This document shows, one piece after another, positions 18,699 to 27,734 of a DNA stretch of 64,000 nucleotides. Source of the stretch: Thalassotalea euphylliae (GTDB lineage Bacteria > Pseudomonadota > Gammaproteobacteria > Enterobacterales > Alteromonadaceae). Numbering within the stretch: the stretch's first letter is position 1; each line of letters begins with the position of its first letter. A program made the position numbers and the translations under genes. The stretch covers positions 3,720,001 through 3,784,000 of the forward strand of contig NZ_QUOT01000001.1 of assembly GCF_003390375.1 (NCBI RefSeq). The letters run 5' to 3'. The notes below the pieces were generated by a model that was not told the DNA's origin, searched no databases, and saw only the letters and a list, made by a program, of their open reading frames with translations.

Positions 18699-19070
18699 TT
18701 AGAGTTGATAATTAAATTGATAAAAGTGTTCACCGTCTTTTTGTTCGATAATGCACTCACCAGAAATTCCAGCTAATTCACCCTCGCCAGAGCCTGGCAT
18801 TACCGTGATGGAAAGTTGCTGACCTTGAGCTGACATAACACCAGAATGAAGTAAGGTGAAGCTTCCCTTTTTGCCGGCGATGGATGCATGCACTTCTTCA
18901 ATCGCATAATAAACCGCATTACCGTTTTCGGTACGCTTACTGATCATTTGACCAACACCAGTACCTTGTATATCTCCACTGTAAACCTTGTTGATTAACA
19001 TTCTTCCGGCTGGCGTTTTCTTATCTTGTTGAGGATCGAGTTTTACCGTAAAGCTGCCTGTTGCTGTCAT
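18699..19070 (-). CDS. DUF3224 domain-containing protein
   Basis: 123 residues from the ATG at 19070, chosen because aaggaa precedes it. An in-frame ATG 20 codons earlier adds an Asn-rich leader with no family match. The protein shows DUF3224 motifs GDIQGTGVGQMIS, GSFTLLHSGVM, VMPGSGEGELAGISG and a C-terminal YQFNYQL. The fold is a small beta-barrel of allene-oxide-cyclase type, and no activity is established. It is cytoplasmic and stands alone. Confidence 0.82.
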   Translation of the reverse strand: MTATGSFTVKLDPQQDKKTPAGRMLINKVYSGDIQGTGVGQMISKRTENGNAVYYAIEEVHASIAGKKGSFTLLHSGVMSAQGQQLSITVMPGSGEGELAGISGECIIEQKDGEHFYQFNYQL

Positions 19071-19226
19071 TCTGTGTTCCTTTTGTATGTTATTGTTGTT
19101 ATTTACATTATCAAAGCCGTTAGCATGCACTCAGCGAGTTGGCATAACACTCAGGTAGATAAAACAAACTAGCAATTTTGAATTAAATCCACGCCGTTTA
19201 CGGCTTATCATGTGTAATCCAACAGA

Positions 19227-19523
19227 CTATTCAGATAAATTGACTTTGTATTTTTTAATGTACCAATAGGCTATAGGCAACTCGACTAAAGCATAACTCA
19301 CCAAGGTAAACCAAAACCAATTGACCTCCAAAAATAGTAAAGAGAATTCAAAGCTTGTGCCCCAATACTTGGTACCTACAACTAGCAAAGCAAATCCGCT
19401 AGCAAGTATGTCAAATAGTGCTATTTTATTCGCATTGTTGCCCGCAAGCTTCGGATAAATTGAACCATAAGCAACGAGTACTATGGCGAGATTTAGCAAG
19501 AGTATTAGAAATTCAGCATTCAC
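19227..19523 (-). CDS. Small integral membrane protein, three TM helices
   Basis: 98 residues, very hydrophobic, with likely transmembrane segments at about 3-22, 33-52 and 60-87 and a basic C-terminus (IKKYKVNLSE). It resembles short membrane proteins annotated as hypothetical in marine gammaproteobacteria. It has no motif that gives a function and no operon partner, with flanking genes more than 100 bp away. Confidence 0.6.
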   Translation of the reverse strand: MNAEFLILLLNLAIVLVAYGSIYPKLAGNNANKIALFDILASGFALLVVGTKYWGTSFEFSLLFLEVNWFWFTLVSYALVELPIAYWYIKKYKVNLSE

Positions 19524-19663
19524 GTTAATCGTTATTCTCTGTCAATAATCTGATTAGGATAAACTAGCTTGTTATGTGGTGTTAGCGCATACGCTGATAT
19601 TTTGGGAGCTATGCTATTCAAACTACTGATTCCAGCTCGGGCTTTCCAACTCAAGCCTTATCA

Positions 19664-19867
19664 TTAGGTTTTTGCAATATCGTCTTTTAGGGCTAATAGT
19701 GCGACATAAATAAGCCCTAGAATTGGGACAATCGATAGCAGAGCGCCGACAATCGCAGTTATTTTCGGACTAGTGGTTTTACGCCTTGCAAAATAATAGC
19801 TAAGTGCTCCGCCAATAATAATCGAACAAAGTATCACTTCACCAATAAGTGTGGTGTTGATATTCAT
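19664..19867 (-). CDS. Small integral membrane protein, two TM helices
   Basis: 67 residues. The first helix spans about 7-26, followed by a basic turn (ARRKTTSPK) and a second helix at about 37-57 (ITAIVGALLSIVPILGLIYVALLAL). The C-terminus is short and charged. The basic connector suggests both ends lie outside. No family was recognised. The stop falls about 140 bp before the preceding small membrane gene, and both lie in a cluster of short minus-strand genes. Confidence 0.55.
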   Translation of the reverse strand: MNINTTLIGEVILCSIIIGGALSYYFARRKTTSPKITAIVGALLSIVPILGLIYVALLALKDDIAKT

Positions 19868-19946
19868 TAATCACTCTCCATTGTTTGCAGGTTATCCATA
19901 GTTTTATCTTAATCAGGCATACCAACTTTAACCATTTAAGTGCCAA

Positions 19947-20420
19947 CTAGTTGCTGTTCACAGTTTGAGGTTCAATATAAGCTTGTGTCCCCCATAGTGG
20001 CACTGTTGACAAGCTATGTTTAAAGCTACCTTCGGTTTCTTTGGTGGTGTAAGACAAATACAGCAAGGTTTGATTTTTCGGATCGTAGATCCTTCTGACT
20101 TTCATGCTCTTAAAAAAGATACTTTTCGATTGCCTAAATACCACTTCACCAGATGCCGATTTGTCAATTTGCGCAATCATTGCTGACGTAATATCACCCG
20201 TTTGTCGGCAAGAAATCGAGCTGTCACTGGGATCAGACAAGCTTAAGTCCGCTTCAATTGATGCAATATGACAAGTAACTCCAGTTACAACTTCATCTTG
20301 CAGCGATGAAATTTTAATATCTTTGAGTGTAAACAAACCGAGTGATACATCCCCAACCTCATTGTCTGAGCATGCCGTTAATGCTGTTACTAGTCCCAGT
20401 ACACACAGTAGTTTTTTCAT
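19947..20420 (-). CDS. creA: CreA family protein
   Basis: 157 residues from the ATG at 20420, preferred over one four codons earlier because ggag precedes it at proper spacing. The signal sequence KKLLCVLGLVTALTACS ends in a lipobox-like LTAC. The mature part has family motifs GDVSLGLFTLKDI, GVTCHIASIEADLSLSDPSDSSISCRQ and MKVRRIYDPKNQTLLYLSYT, characteristic of the CreA (YjjA-like) family. Function is unknown, and in E. coli creA lies next to the creBCD genes. No such neighbours here. Confidence 0.85.
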   Translation of the reverse strand: MKKLLCVLGLVTALTACSDNEVGDVSLGLFTLKDIKISSLQDEVVTGVTCHIASIEADLSLSDPSDSSISCRQTGDITSAMIAQIDKSASGEVVFRQSKSIFFKSMKVRRIYDPKNQTLLYLSYTTKETEGSFKHSLSTVPLWGTQAYIEPQTVNSN

Positions 20421-20574
20421 CACATTCTCCATGAGTATTCAATTGCTATAAGTAGGTCGTATTGATTGTGCATTTATTCTCAGCAATACGCGCTGAGTTA
20501 ACCTTATAATAAATTTAAGATTAATACCGCTAGTTAATTTTGAGTAACAGCTATAGTGAAAACTTTAATCTGGG

Positions 20575-21123
20575 TTAAACATCAGCTTTAGCAAGCGAGG
20601 TGAAAAAGTTATTTATTTGTCTTTGGGAAGTAAATTCAATCACCTTTGTACCTGTTGACGCTTGCTGTGCTAATAAACTTCGATAGTTACGGCGCTTTGC
20701 GTGATAGGTCGTCAGTACCCACCAAATAATTGAATCTTTTGAACAAAAGCTCTGTTTAAACGTTTCAATATTACCAGCGAAAAGTACTTGTCTAGTCGCA
20801 GCACGTATAATCGAGCGGCGAATCGCGCGATAGAATACACGTGCAAAGCTATGGTTAAGCCAAATGATGGTTGTCGCTTTTGGCCATAAAAGGTCGCGAG
20901 CGACAGCATAATTGCCATCAATCACCCAGCAGTTTTTATCGACCTCTCGTTGCACTAATTGGCGAAATTCGCTGTCTGGTCGCTCTTGCCAATCGGGTAA
21001 CCAATGCAGGGAATCTAGTTCAATGTAAGGCGAATTAATCAAATTGGCGAGGCTCATCGCGAATGTTGATTTACCACTGCAACTTGAGCCGATAACAACA
21101 ACTCTCTGCATGTTTTTCACCAT
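20575..21123 (-). CDS. P-loop kinase-like protein (FlaR/topology-modulation type)
   Basis: 182 residues from the ATG at 21123; a TTG nine codons earlier would also fit. Walker A is near the N-terminus (VVIGSSCSGKSTFAMSLA). A second conserved region is YIELDSLHWLPDWQE, and ERPDSEFRQLVQREVDKNCWVIDGNY matches the adenylate-kinase-like FlaR family. These small nucleotide-binding proteins are presumed to phosphorylate an unknown small molecule. It starts just after the DUF2157-like gene's stop, so the two may form one transcript. Confidence 0.78.
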   Translation of the reverse strand: MVKNMQRVVVIGSSCSGKSTFAMSLANLINSPYIELDSLHWLPDWQERPDSEFRQLVQREVDKNCWVIDGNYAVARDLLWPKATTIIWLNHSFARVFYRAIRRSIIRAATRQVLFAGNIETFKQSFCSKDSIIWWVLTTYHAKRRNYRSLLAQQASTGTKVIEFTSQRQINNFFTSLAKADV

Positions 21124-21150
21124 TGATATTTGCTCTTTTATTATCAACAA

Positions 21151-22209
21151 CTAGCCATGTTTACTGGCAAGTAATTGTTGCAGAGATAGCGGCAAAATTG
21201 ATTGCAGTCGTTGGCTAATTACTTGTTCGTGCCTTTGCCACAATACGCCTAAATAAATGATCAGCAGGCCAATTAATGATAATGCAATTGGGAAAAACCA
21301 GCTGTTTTCAAATACATTGTAAGCCAAATGACCTAAATAAAAGCTGCAGCCAAATGCCCCAAGCACAACAAACACCCTTCTCACCAGCAATACACCAAAG
21401 GCGATCATTGTCAGGTTAATGCTAAAGTAGCCGAGCTTGGCTAATTCACTATCAGAGTGTTGCAGTGAAAGACCACCCCAAAATGCAATGGTGCCGAATA
21501 AGTAAATCCAAAAAGCGTAGTCTTTGGGGTTGATTACACTCGCTGCTCTGGCGCGAATATCTACCCAAAACGCCAAAGCTACCATTAATAATCCGGTATA
21601 CATGGAAACTAGCTTGCGCAGTTCCCAGCTGGTTTCAAAGTCAGTATTCTTAGCTAACATGACGCTTAAATCCATAGTCAAATACCAAAGTGTGACAGCA
21701 ATGGGCATGACTAAAAAAGGATATTTATAACGCCACGCGATAATGGTACCTATCGCCAATGTCGCTAATTCCATATACAGCCAATGCCATGCAATATAGC
21801 GGTGATAATCTCGGTAGGCATTATCATCAGGCCACAGCCCTAGCCATTGCTGCAAACCAAATACGGCGAGTGGCGTTAAACAAGTCACAAATGTTGCGCA
21901 AATGCCCGCTGGAATCGCTAATTGTTTGTTCGCAAAGTGATGAGTTAACGACAAGCCAAGTACGGCATATACAAGAGAAATTGCTAGAATGCCTGCGCCA
22001 CCAAAAGACGACCAACCTAGCGTCATAAATAGGCTCATGGCACCAATGGCGATCAACCCTCCTAGGTAGTAGAGCACATGGGTAAACGTAAATTGAGCGA
22101 CGTTGGCTTGCTGCTCTTCGAAAAAGGCATACAGTTCAGTTGCTTGCTGCGGGCTAATAATTTGCTTTGCGGCGGCATCCTTAAGTTGCTGTTGGCTTAT
22201 TTTTATCAA
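21151..22209 (-). CDS. DUF2157-like polytopic membrane protein
   Basis: 352 residues. A short cytoplasmic N-terminal helical region (ISQQQLKDAAAKQIISPQQATELYAFF) resembles the DUF2157 domain. It is followed by about nine or ten transmembrane helices, with clear ones near 42-70, 75-95, 102-120, 170-190, 205-222, 240-258, 265-280, 290-305 and 315-335. The function is unknown; the family is found in envelope contexts. It lies directly upstream of the P-loop protein. Confidence 0.72.
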   Translation of the reverse strand: MIKISQQQLKDAAAKQIISPQQATELYAFFEEQQANVAQFTFTHVLYYLGGLIAIGAMSLFMTLGWSSFGGAGILAISLVYAVLGLSLTHHFANKQLAIPAGICATFVTCLTPLAVFGLQQWLGLWPDDNAYRDYHRYIAWHWLYMELATLAIGTIIAWRYKYPFLVMPIAVTLWYLTMDLSVMLAKNTDFETSWELRKLVSMYTGLLMVALAFWVDIRARAASVINPKDYAFWIYLFGTIAFWGGLSLQHSDSELAKLGYFSINLTMIAFGVLLVRRVFVVLGAFGCSFYLGHLAYNVFENSWFFPIALSLIGLLIIYLGVLWQRHEQVISQRLQSILPLSLQQLLASKHG

Positions 22210-22268
22210 ATCACTTGTCCTTGTTGTACGATATCGTTATCGCTATTCACTACTATAAAATACCTAAC

Positions 22269-22296
22269 GTTAAGCATGAAAAGTTAAGCATGAAAA
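22269..22296. repeat. Tandem duplication of a 14-bp unit
   Basis: gttaagcatgaaaa occurs exactly twice, at 22269-22282 and 22283-22296, in the spacer between the DUF2157-like gene and the GNAT gene. Confidence 0.88.
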
Positions 22297-22303
22297 TTAA
22301 AGC

Positions 22304-22720
22304 TTAAATAAAGCGACACATTCCCAGGCCCAAAGGTTCACCTGTACGCTTGGTATAGCCAAATTGTTGGTAAAATGCTTCTTTTCCTTGAGCACTAAAT
22401 AAGCCAACTGTGGCGCCAGACTTTGCAACTTCAGAAAGGTAGCATTCCAGCTTTTCCATCAAAGCCGTACCTAGGCCATTATTTTGAAACTCAGGATCTA
22501 CCACTAAATCTTGAATATAGAAAAATAGGGCGCCATCACCAACGATTCTTACCATGCCTACCAAGCGTTCCTGTTGATATGCGGTTAAGCAATATAGTGA
22601 ATTGGTTAGACTAGTCTGCGCAAGTTTTGGGTCCGTGTCGCCCCAACCAGCTTTAGCGCGCAAGGCAATGAATTCACTTGGCTTGGGTGGAGATGAGCTA
22701 ATCACAAATTGTTGATGCAT
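22304..22720 (-). CDS. GNAT-family N-acetyltransferase
   Basis: 138 residues. Acetyl-CoA binding motif A is visible as DLVVDPEFQNNGLGTALMEKLECYL (about 75-99), with a typical YQQFGYTKRT motif near the C-terminus. It is a soluble cytoplasmic enzyme that transfers acetyl to an amine; the substrate is not evident. The ATG at 22720 is the only clear start. It stands alone, with the 14-bp tandem duplication in the spacer behind it. Confidence 0.85.
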   Translation of the reverse strand: MHQQFVISSSPPKPSEFIALRAKAGWGDTDPKLAQTSLTNSLYCLTAYQQERLVGMVRIVGDGALFFYIQDLVVDPEFQNNGLGTALMEKLECYLSEVAKSGATVGLFSAQGKEAFYQQFGYTKRTGEPLGLGMCRFI

Positions 22721-22857
22721 GTTTACAGCCCTTGATTGTTAGCTAGCTTTTAGTTCGTTTATAGTTCACGTTCATAGGCATCAATCGCATATGGGCTAAG
22801 CCAGCGTTTCATCTTACTATAAAGCCGCTTTAACCCTTGCCCATGTTGTTGCCGAAA

Positions 22858-23358
22858 TTAATCGCTAGCGATAACCAGCTCAAGCTCATTGGCAACGGTT
22901 AATTCACAAAAGTTTTCGGCTTGTTGTTGGCTTAAGTTAAAGGTATTGGCGGTGAAACGATCCTTAAATTGAATTTCATTGCTGGTGCCAAGCCGTGAGA
23001 AGGTGAAATCGCGATCACAAGAGCAATACAAGTAAACAATTGCCTCAGCTTCCTTGCCAATCAAGATTGCCACGTCGTTTCGCTGTGCAAGGGAAAGCAT
23101 TTTTTCGTCAAAGCCTGCGGTGCCATAGGCCGCATGATAAAGGCCAGCATCGCATAGCACAGTGCGAGCTTGCCATTTCCTTAATAGCTGTGCTGTAGAT
23201 GATAAGTGTTCGATCAATGAGCCATTAAGGTGAGCAAATTCACCTGCGCCCATCGCCTGCAATGCTTTAAATTTGTCATTTGCCTGAGAATTAGCGCTAG
23301 TGTGTGATTGTGCACTCGCTTGAGTGTCTGTTTTCGGTGCCAGTGTTGAATTAGTCAT
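22858..23358 (-). CDS. DUF6817-like protein
   Basis: 166 residues from the ATG at 23358, which overlaps the stop of the upstream GFA gene by 8 bp; a longer frame would lie inside that gene. The N-terminal 35 residues are low complexity (Ser/Ala/Gln). The rest resembles the DUF6817 family: LNGSLIEHLSSTAQLLRKW, LCDAGLYHAAYGTAGF, LIGKEAEAIVYLYC. The His pattern recalls HD-like metal-binding sites, which is inference. Overlap with the GFA gene suggests coupled translation. Confidence 0.72.
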   Translation of the reverse strand: MTNSTLAPKTDTQASAQSHTSANSQANDKFKALQAMGAGEFAHLNGSLIEHLSSTAQLLRKWQARTVLCDAGLYHAAYGTAGFDEKMLSLAQRNDVAILIGKEAEAIVYLYCSCDRDFTFSRLGTSNEIQFKDRFTANTFNLSQQQAENFCELTVANELELVIASD

Positions 23359-23782
23359 TACACGGAAAGCCATCGTGCTTTGGCGCATCAATACCTAATT
23401 GGTGCCAATCAGTTTGCTCGGCACAAAACATTTGCGCATCGGGCTGCCTTGTCGGTGGCGTATCTAAACACCCAGCCGGCACAATGAGAAACAATTTGCT
23501 TTGCGTCAAAAATGGTAAACCTGAGCCACATGCAGTGCAAAACACTTTCGTAAATGAACGCCTCGGGTGATCGTAGCGTTTAAGTAGCTCTTCTCCTTGC
23601 AGCCATTGAATATTTTCAGGTGCGGTTAATAAGTTCGCAGCATGGGCAGAGCCTGTTAGCTTTTGACATTGCTGACAGTGACAAAAATAGAATTGACTAA
23701 AATCATCTGCTAGCGAAAAGCTCACTTTACCGCAGCAACAGCTACCGGTGAGCATTGGGTGATTTGTATCAGACAATTGCAC
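23351..23782 (-). CDS. GFA family (CENP-V/glutathione-dependent formaldehyde-activating-like) protein
   Basis: 143 residues with the zinc-binding Cys pattern of the GFA domain: GSCCCGKV (about 14-20), FCHCQQCQ (about 33-40) and FCTACGSGLPF (about 81-91). Few GFA-fold enzymes have been tested, so substrate is unknown, although some act on S-hydroxymethyl glutathione adducts. It is cytoplasmic. The stop overlaps the start of the DUF6817-like gene. A 14-bp tandem repeat array lies just upstream. Confidence 0.85.
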   Translation of the reverse strand: MQLSDTNHPMLTGSCCCGKVSFSLADDFSQFYFCHCQQCQKLTGSAHAANLLTAPENIQWLQGEELLKRYDHPRRSFTKVFCTACGSGLPFLTQSKLFLIVPAGCLDTPPTRQPDAQMFCAEQTDWHQLGIDAPKHDGFPCND

Positions 23783-23810
23783 TTCCTTGTTTAAGAGTAT
23801 GCTTGGCTAT

Positions 23811-23893
23811 AAGGTGTAGCTACAAGGTTTAGGCTAAAAGGTTTAGGCTAAAAGGTTTAGGCTAAAAGGTTTAGGCTAAAAGGTATAGCTAAA
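23811..23893. repeat. Tandem repeat array, 14-bp unit, about 6 copies
   Basis: Four exact copies of aaggtttaggctaa occupy 23824-23837, 23838-23851, 23852-23865 and 23866-23879. Diverged copies flank them at 23811-23823 (aaggtgtagctac) and 23880-23893 (aaggtatagctaaa). It lies in the spacer between the GFA gene and the DMT transporter gene, which are on the same strand. Confidence 0.9.
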
Positions 23894-24027
23894 ACACCTA
23901 TCTACAACATAAACAGGTCAATGCAACTTGGCAAGAGCTAGCGTAAATAACGCTCAATAGGCTAGGGTGAACTAGGCTTGGCTAGGAAAGGCGCGCTTAA
24001 ACTTACTGCTAGCAACAGTCGATGCGA

Positions 24028-24969
24028 CTAATCCTGTTTGCTCGGCTTGCCGATGCTCAATGCGATCAAGTGCTTTGAAGACATAACAAGTAGTATGCCA
24101 CCTAGTATCGTTAACGATGCAATGATTAAACGCATCGATAAATTTTCATCAGCGAAAATAACGCCGCCAACCGCCGCTAATATCGGTACTAACAATTGTA
24201 CAACTCCTGCTTGTATAGCGGATAGGCTAGGTAGGGCTTTATACCATATGGTGTAACCTAAGCCAGAGGCTACAGCACCAGACAGCACAGCATAGCCCAC
24301 ACCTTGCGCGCTAATGTCAGCGTGTGCAATGGTCAATGCCAGCAGCACAATGACAAATGGCAGGGTTCTTAAAAAATTAAAACTGGTATCGGCAAGTGGA
24401 TTCATTGATTGCCTACCGGCCAAGGTATATAAGCCCCAGGCAACCCCTGAAATAGACATTAATATAAAGCCCATCAACGATGGCGTGCTTAGCGTTGGCA
24501 AAATCAAATAAACAAACCCTGAAAAGGCCAATAGCAAGCCCAACCATTCCAACGCATTAAGGCGATTCCCCGTAATTAAGCCAACCATGATTAGCGTGAG
24601 TTGCACGGTGGCAAATAAGATCAATGCGCCAGTACCTGTATCTAGCGTTACGTAAGCATAAGAAAAGGTTACGGCGTAGGTAAACAACATAGCGGCTGCC
24701 CACCAAGTGCCAGTCGTACTTTTTAGTGATGCTAATTTTTGCGGGTGCGTGTTCGAGTCTTGCGCAACTCTCTCGGTGACCTTGTTTGCTGACTTATTTG
24801 TTAAGTTAATAAAGGCGTAAATCATCATTAAAGTAGCAATGCCAGAGACTAAACGAATGTTGGTGAAGCTGGCGGCATCAATTGTATTTTCGCCTAATGC
24901 TAAACGACACAAAATAGAGTTGCCGGCAAAGGCACAAAGTGCAAGTAGGGTATAAAAAGCGGTTTTCAT
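24028..24969 (-). CDS. DMT-superfamily (EamA) transporter
   Basis: 313 residues, ten predicted transmembrane helices in two EamA repeats (about 5-145 and 160-300). Typical motifs include FTNIRLVSGIATLM in the first half and SGAVASGLGYTIWYKALPSLSAIQAG in the second. Members export metabolites such as amino acids, purines or drugs across the inner membrane. The substrate is not evident. A Ser/Lys-rich loop near residues 60-85 is an insertion between helices 2 and 3. No operon partner is evident. Confidence 0.87.
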   Translation of the reverse strand: MKTAFYTLLALCAFAGNSILCRLALGENTIDAASFTNIRLVSGIATLMMIYAFINLTNKSANKVTERVAQDSNTHPQKLASLKSTTGTWWAAAMLFTYAVTFSYAYVTLDTGTGALILFATVQLTLIMVGLITGNRLNALEWLGLLLAFSGFVYLILPTLSTPSLMGFILMSISGVAWGLYTLAGRQSMNPLADTSFNFLRTLPFVIVLLALTIAHADISAQGVGYAVLSGAVASGLGYTIWYKALPSLSAIQAGVVQLLVPILAAVGGVIFADENLSMRLIIASLTILGGILLVMSSKHLIALSIGKPSKQD

Positions 24970-25058
24970 TGACTAGTTTCTAAATTTTAATATCAAGTGA
25001 GCAAAGCAGAGCGATGCGAATGGGCCATAGCTTGGTTAGAGAGCGCAAATACGCCTCG

Positions 25059-25388
25059 CTATTTAGCTGATGTTTCTGAGCCGCCATTAGCCGCTTTCTT
25101 GCCGCAAACAATGGTTTCTTCACCAAGGTGGTAAATATTGTTTACTGCAACGTATGCGCCAGAGACAATACCTGTAATGGGCAGCAATATTACGCCAGAA
25201 ATAGAGTAATAAGTATTATTATCCTTATAACCATCTACTATCTTTAATATTTTTCTGTCCGTAGAAATTTCACACCTCGCTTGATAGCTATGATCGGTGA
25301 CTGGCACAACAACACACGCTGTAAGCGATGTCGCGAGGCAAGCAGCAATACTGCGTCGTAACCAATTTGAAGCAAAACGTTTAATCAT
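25059..25388 (-). CDS. Small predicted lipoprotein
   Basis: 109 residues from the ATG that overlaps the GNAT stop by one base (tgatg). The N-terminus is a lipoprotein signal, with a basic stretch then LATSLTAC and the lipidated Cys at about 24. The mature domain has one hydrophobic segment (ISGVILLPITGIVSGAYVAVNNIYHLG) and a C-terminal GKKAANG tail. No family was recognised. Overlap with the upstream GNAT gene implies coupled translation. Confidence 0.62.
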   Translation of the reverse strand: MIKRFASNWLRRSIAACLATSLTACVVVPVTDHSYQARCEISTDRKILKIVDGYKDNNTYYSISGVILLPITGIVSGAYVAVNNIYHLGEETIVCGKKAANGGSETSAK

Positions 25389-25843
25389 CACAAACTCAAG
25401 GTCATAAACTTGCTATTGGGATCTTCAGCATAGTCACTAAAGGGCGAACAATATTCAAAACCGTGCTTTTGGTAAAGGGCACGAGCGGGCTCAAAATATG
25501 CCATCGAGCCAGTTTCTAGGCTGATTCGCGCATAGCTATTAGCTTTAGCGTCGCTGATAATATGTGTTAATAGGCGGGTAGCGACCCCCTGATTTTTGTA
25601 GCTCGCCGAGGTTCGCATTGATTTTAATTCTGCGTGCTCGCTATCTAGTTGCTTATAGGCGGCGAAGCCTGCCAGTGTTTTGTTATCCCAAAGGCACCAA
25701 AACTTTACCGATGGATGTTTTAACCCATCCAAGTCAAGGGCGTGTTTACTCTCTGGTGGTGAGGTTGCCTGCATATCATCAAGGTGTTCTTGTAATAGCG
25801 CGATAACTTGCTCACTTGATAAATCATCCAGTTGAATATTCAT
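25388..25843 (-). CDS. GNAT-family N-acetyltransferase
   Basis: 151 residues, putative acetyltransferase. Motif A: LKSMRTSASYKNQGVATRLLTHIISDAK (about 72-99), followed by SLETGSMAYFEPARALYQKHGFEYC, the usual end of the fold. It is cytoplasmic, and its acyl acceptor is unknown. The ATG at 25843 follows a gagg ribosome site. It is translationally coupled to the small lipoprotein gene. Confidence 0.85.
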   Translation of the reverse strand: MNIQLDDLSSEQVIALLQEHLDDMQATSPPESKHALDLDGLKHPSVKFWCLWDNKTLAGFAAYKQLDSEHAELKSMRTSASYKNQGVATRLLTHIISDAKANSYARISLETGSMAYFEPARALYQKHGFEYCSPFSDYAEDPNSKFMTLSL

Positions 25844-25895
25844 GGCGCTCCTCTCTTAAAAGTTAACTCTATTGATACAGCAGTCGGCTCTTAAA

Positions 25896-26273
25896 TTAAT
25901 GCTTAGCTTTGGCTTGTAAAGTAAGCAAAATAACAACCATGGCAATCGCAAATACATCAATTAATAGTCCATTTCCTGAAGTAAAGTCACCCAACGGAAA
26001 AGACAGCGATATTGGCGCGATATGTGGTAAAAAGCTTTCAGGGCTAACGCGGCGAATGCTCTGAAACACAAAATACAAGGCCGCAGTTAGCATACCGACT
26101 CTTACTTTCTGCCAAGTCCAGTAGGCGCCCAAGGCAGGTAGTAGCGCGTAACTCAAAACAGCAACGAATAGGCTTAACCAATCTGTAAAATTATAAAAAT
26201 AACAAACTGCTAAACCAATTAATGCATATAAACCAAGCACTACACTGGTAATTTTGTATGGCATAAACTGCAA
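25896..26273 (-). CDS. Hypothetical membrane protein, four TM helices
   Basis: 125 residues with likely transmembrane segments at about 8-25, 30-52, 58-74 and 98-119, the last flanked by a polar stretch (SFPLGDFTSGN). I do not recognise a family. The C-terminus is Lys/His-rich (QAKAKH). Another short membrane gene (MAPEG) lies about 140 bp further upstream on the same strand, with the 14-bp tandem duplication between them. Confidence 0.6.
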   Translation of the reverse strand: MQFMPYKITSVVLGLYALIGLAVCYFYNFTDWLSLFVAVLSYALLPALGAYWTWQKVRVGMLTAALYFVFQSIRRVSPESFLPHIAPISLSFPLGDFTSGNGLLIDVFAIAMVVILLTLQAKAKH

Positions 26274-26297
26274 CCATAGTTGTCTTAATAGTGTGTT

Positions 26298-26339
26298 GTA
26301 ATTTGTTCTATGTAATTTGTTCTATGTAATTCGCCCTAA
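26298..26339. repeat. Tandem duplication of a 14-bp unit with a third degenerate copy
   Basis: gtaatttgttctat at 26298-26311 and 26312-26325 is followed by the partial copy gtaattcgccctaa at 26326-26339. Confidence 0.85.
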
Positions 26340-26414
26340 GTGCAGAGAGCTAGGTAAATAGAACAGTTAAGTAACCTCACTGAAATTCGCAAGATTACTT
26401 AAGCACTTTTTTAT

Positions 26415-26837
26415 CTAGGTAATGGTATTTATCTCAAGTCCAATACGAATAGCCATGGCTAAAATAATCAATAACGATACTGCGAAGGTGCGCATTCGAT
26501 ATGGCACATAGTTTGAACCGATATGGATGTAGGCATGAATATAGCGAAACACGACGTATGCCCAAGCTAAGCCAACAGTAATGTTATCAGCCAGTCCCAA
26601 CACAAAAGCAATAACACACAAGATCAAAAATAAAATCGGGGTTTCGAATTGATTGGCAATATTGTTCGACACTTTGACAACCTCTGTTGTCCAAGCACTT
26701 GAGTTGGTGGCTGTTTTGGTTAAATCAACGCTTTTTGCTTTTACCGCCTTAGCTTTTCGCGCCGCCAGTGTAAAAAACAATAAGATCACTAATAAAATTT
26801 GTGCGAGTACGGGATAAAAAATTGCTGCGTCTGTCAT
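26415..26837 (-). CDS. MAPEG family protein
   Basis: 140 residues, four transmembrane helices (about 7-25, 60-80, 85-105 and 115-135). The motif VSNNIANQFETPILFLILC is the MAPEG signature (membrane-associated proteins in eicosanoid and glutathione metabolism). Bacterial MAPEG proteins are inner-membrane and mostly uncharacterised, some with glutathione transferase activity. The ATG at 26837 is preceded by an AG-rich site. A second, different MAPEG gene lies at 30809-31198. Confidence 0.85.
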   Translation of the reverse strand: MTDAAIFYPVLAQILLVILLFFTLAARKAKAVKAKSVDLTKTATNSSAWTTEVVKVSNNIANQFETPILFLILCVIAFVLGLADNITVGLAWAYVVFRYIHAYIHIGSNYVPYRMRTFAVSLLIILAMAIRIGLEINTIT

Positions 26838-27017
26838 CTCTTGTCCTAGTTATTTTTGCTGTTTTTGTTATGTTAAGGGATATAAATTAACCATAACACG
26901 AGTGTTTGTTTGGAGAAAGGTACTATTTATTAACTAGTTACTCGGTGTCTACACCTGAATAGTCGAGTGGCATTAGTATTCCCTGAATTGATAAGAAATA
27001 TCTCAAACGCTATTCAC

Positions 27018-27545
27018 TTAGAACTGATAACTCAGCACAACAGCGCCATCAAAGCGCTTTTCTTTACTATCAACCCCTTCACCGTAACCGGCCTCAAAGC
27101 GAATACGAAAGCCAGAGTTATTCAAACCGTGATGATTATAGCTATACGATAAGCCTATTCCGTTTGTGGTTTCATGGTCGAATATTTCAACTATACTGCA
27201 CGCTATGACACTGGCTAAACCCTCAGCAATACCGTTTTCGTCATCATTATTAGGGCATGGTCGCTTGTCGTCTTGCGCGCCAATCGCTCCGACTAATAAG
27301 CCAATGGCGTGTTGATTAGCTGAATCAAGGCCATGTTCAAAGCCGATAGCAAAACCGTCATCTAAACCTAATTTGTAATTCGCATATAAACGTTGTTGAC
27401 CACCACTAGCGGAATATGAAACTTCTGGAATAACAAGGTAGGGATAACCAGTACCTAATGAAAAATCTATATCTTCAGCGTGGCTAGTTACAGAGATATG
27501 TGTGGCTAACAGTGCGATAAGCCAAATGAGTCCATGTCTATTCAT
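27018..27545 (-). CDS. Predicted exported beta-barrel-like protein
   Basis: 175 residues with a signal peptide ending near SHA|ED (about residue 23). The body alternates beta strands (GTGYPYLVIPEVSYSA, RLYANYKLGLDDGFAIGFEHGLD, IGLSYSYNHHGLNNSGFRIRFEAGYGEG) and ends in the aromatic C-terminus VLSYQF, which fits outer-membrane barrel insertion. An internal acidic loop (PCPNNDDENG) contains one of two Cys residues. No specific family was recognised. Confidence 0.65.
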   Translation of the reverse strand: MNRHGLIWLIALLATHISVTSHAEDIDFSLGTGYPYLVIPEVSYSASGGQQRLYANYKLGLDDGFAIGFEHGLDSANQHAIGLLVGAIGAQDDKRPCPNNDDENGIAEGLASVIACSIVEIFDHETTNGIGLSYSYNHHGLNNSGFRIRFEAGYGEGVDSKEKRFDGAVVLSYQF

Positions 27546-27734
27546 GCGGTAAATCCTTTTATCTATGACAAATGATGGCTAACAGCGATACATTGCTACT
27601 TAGCGTATTATATAGCTTATCGCTTGGTTATTTGTAGTTGGTTGTTAAGTGAACAATGAGTTCTATAGTCTTCGCAAAATATGATAAATACAAACGTTTA
27701 AATCGTAACGAGATGTAAGTCTTAACCCTAAACC

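Noticed and set aside
23811..23893. Possible CRISPR array
   Set aside because: The units are only 14 bp and contiguous with no spacers, and no cas gene is nearby; it is a simple tandem repeat.
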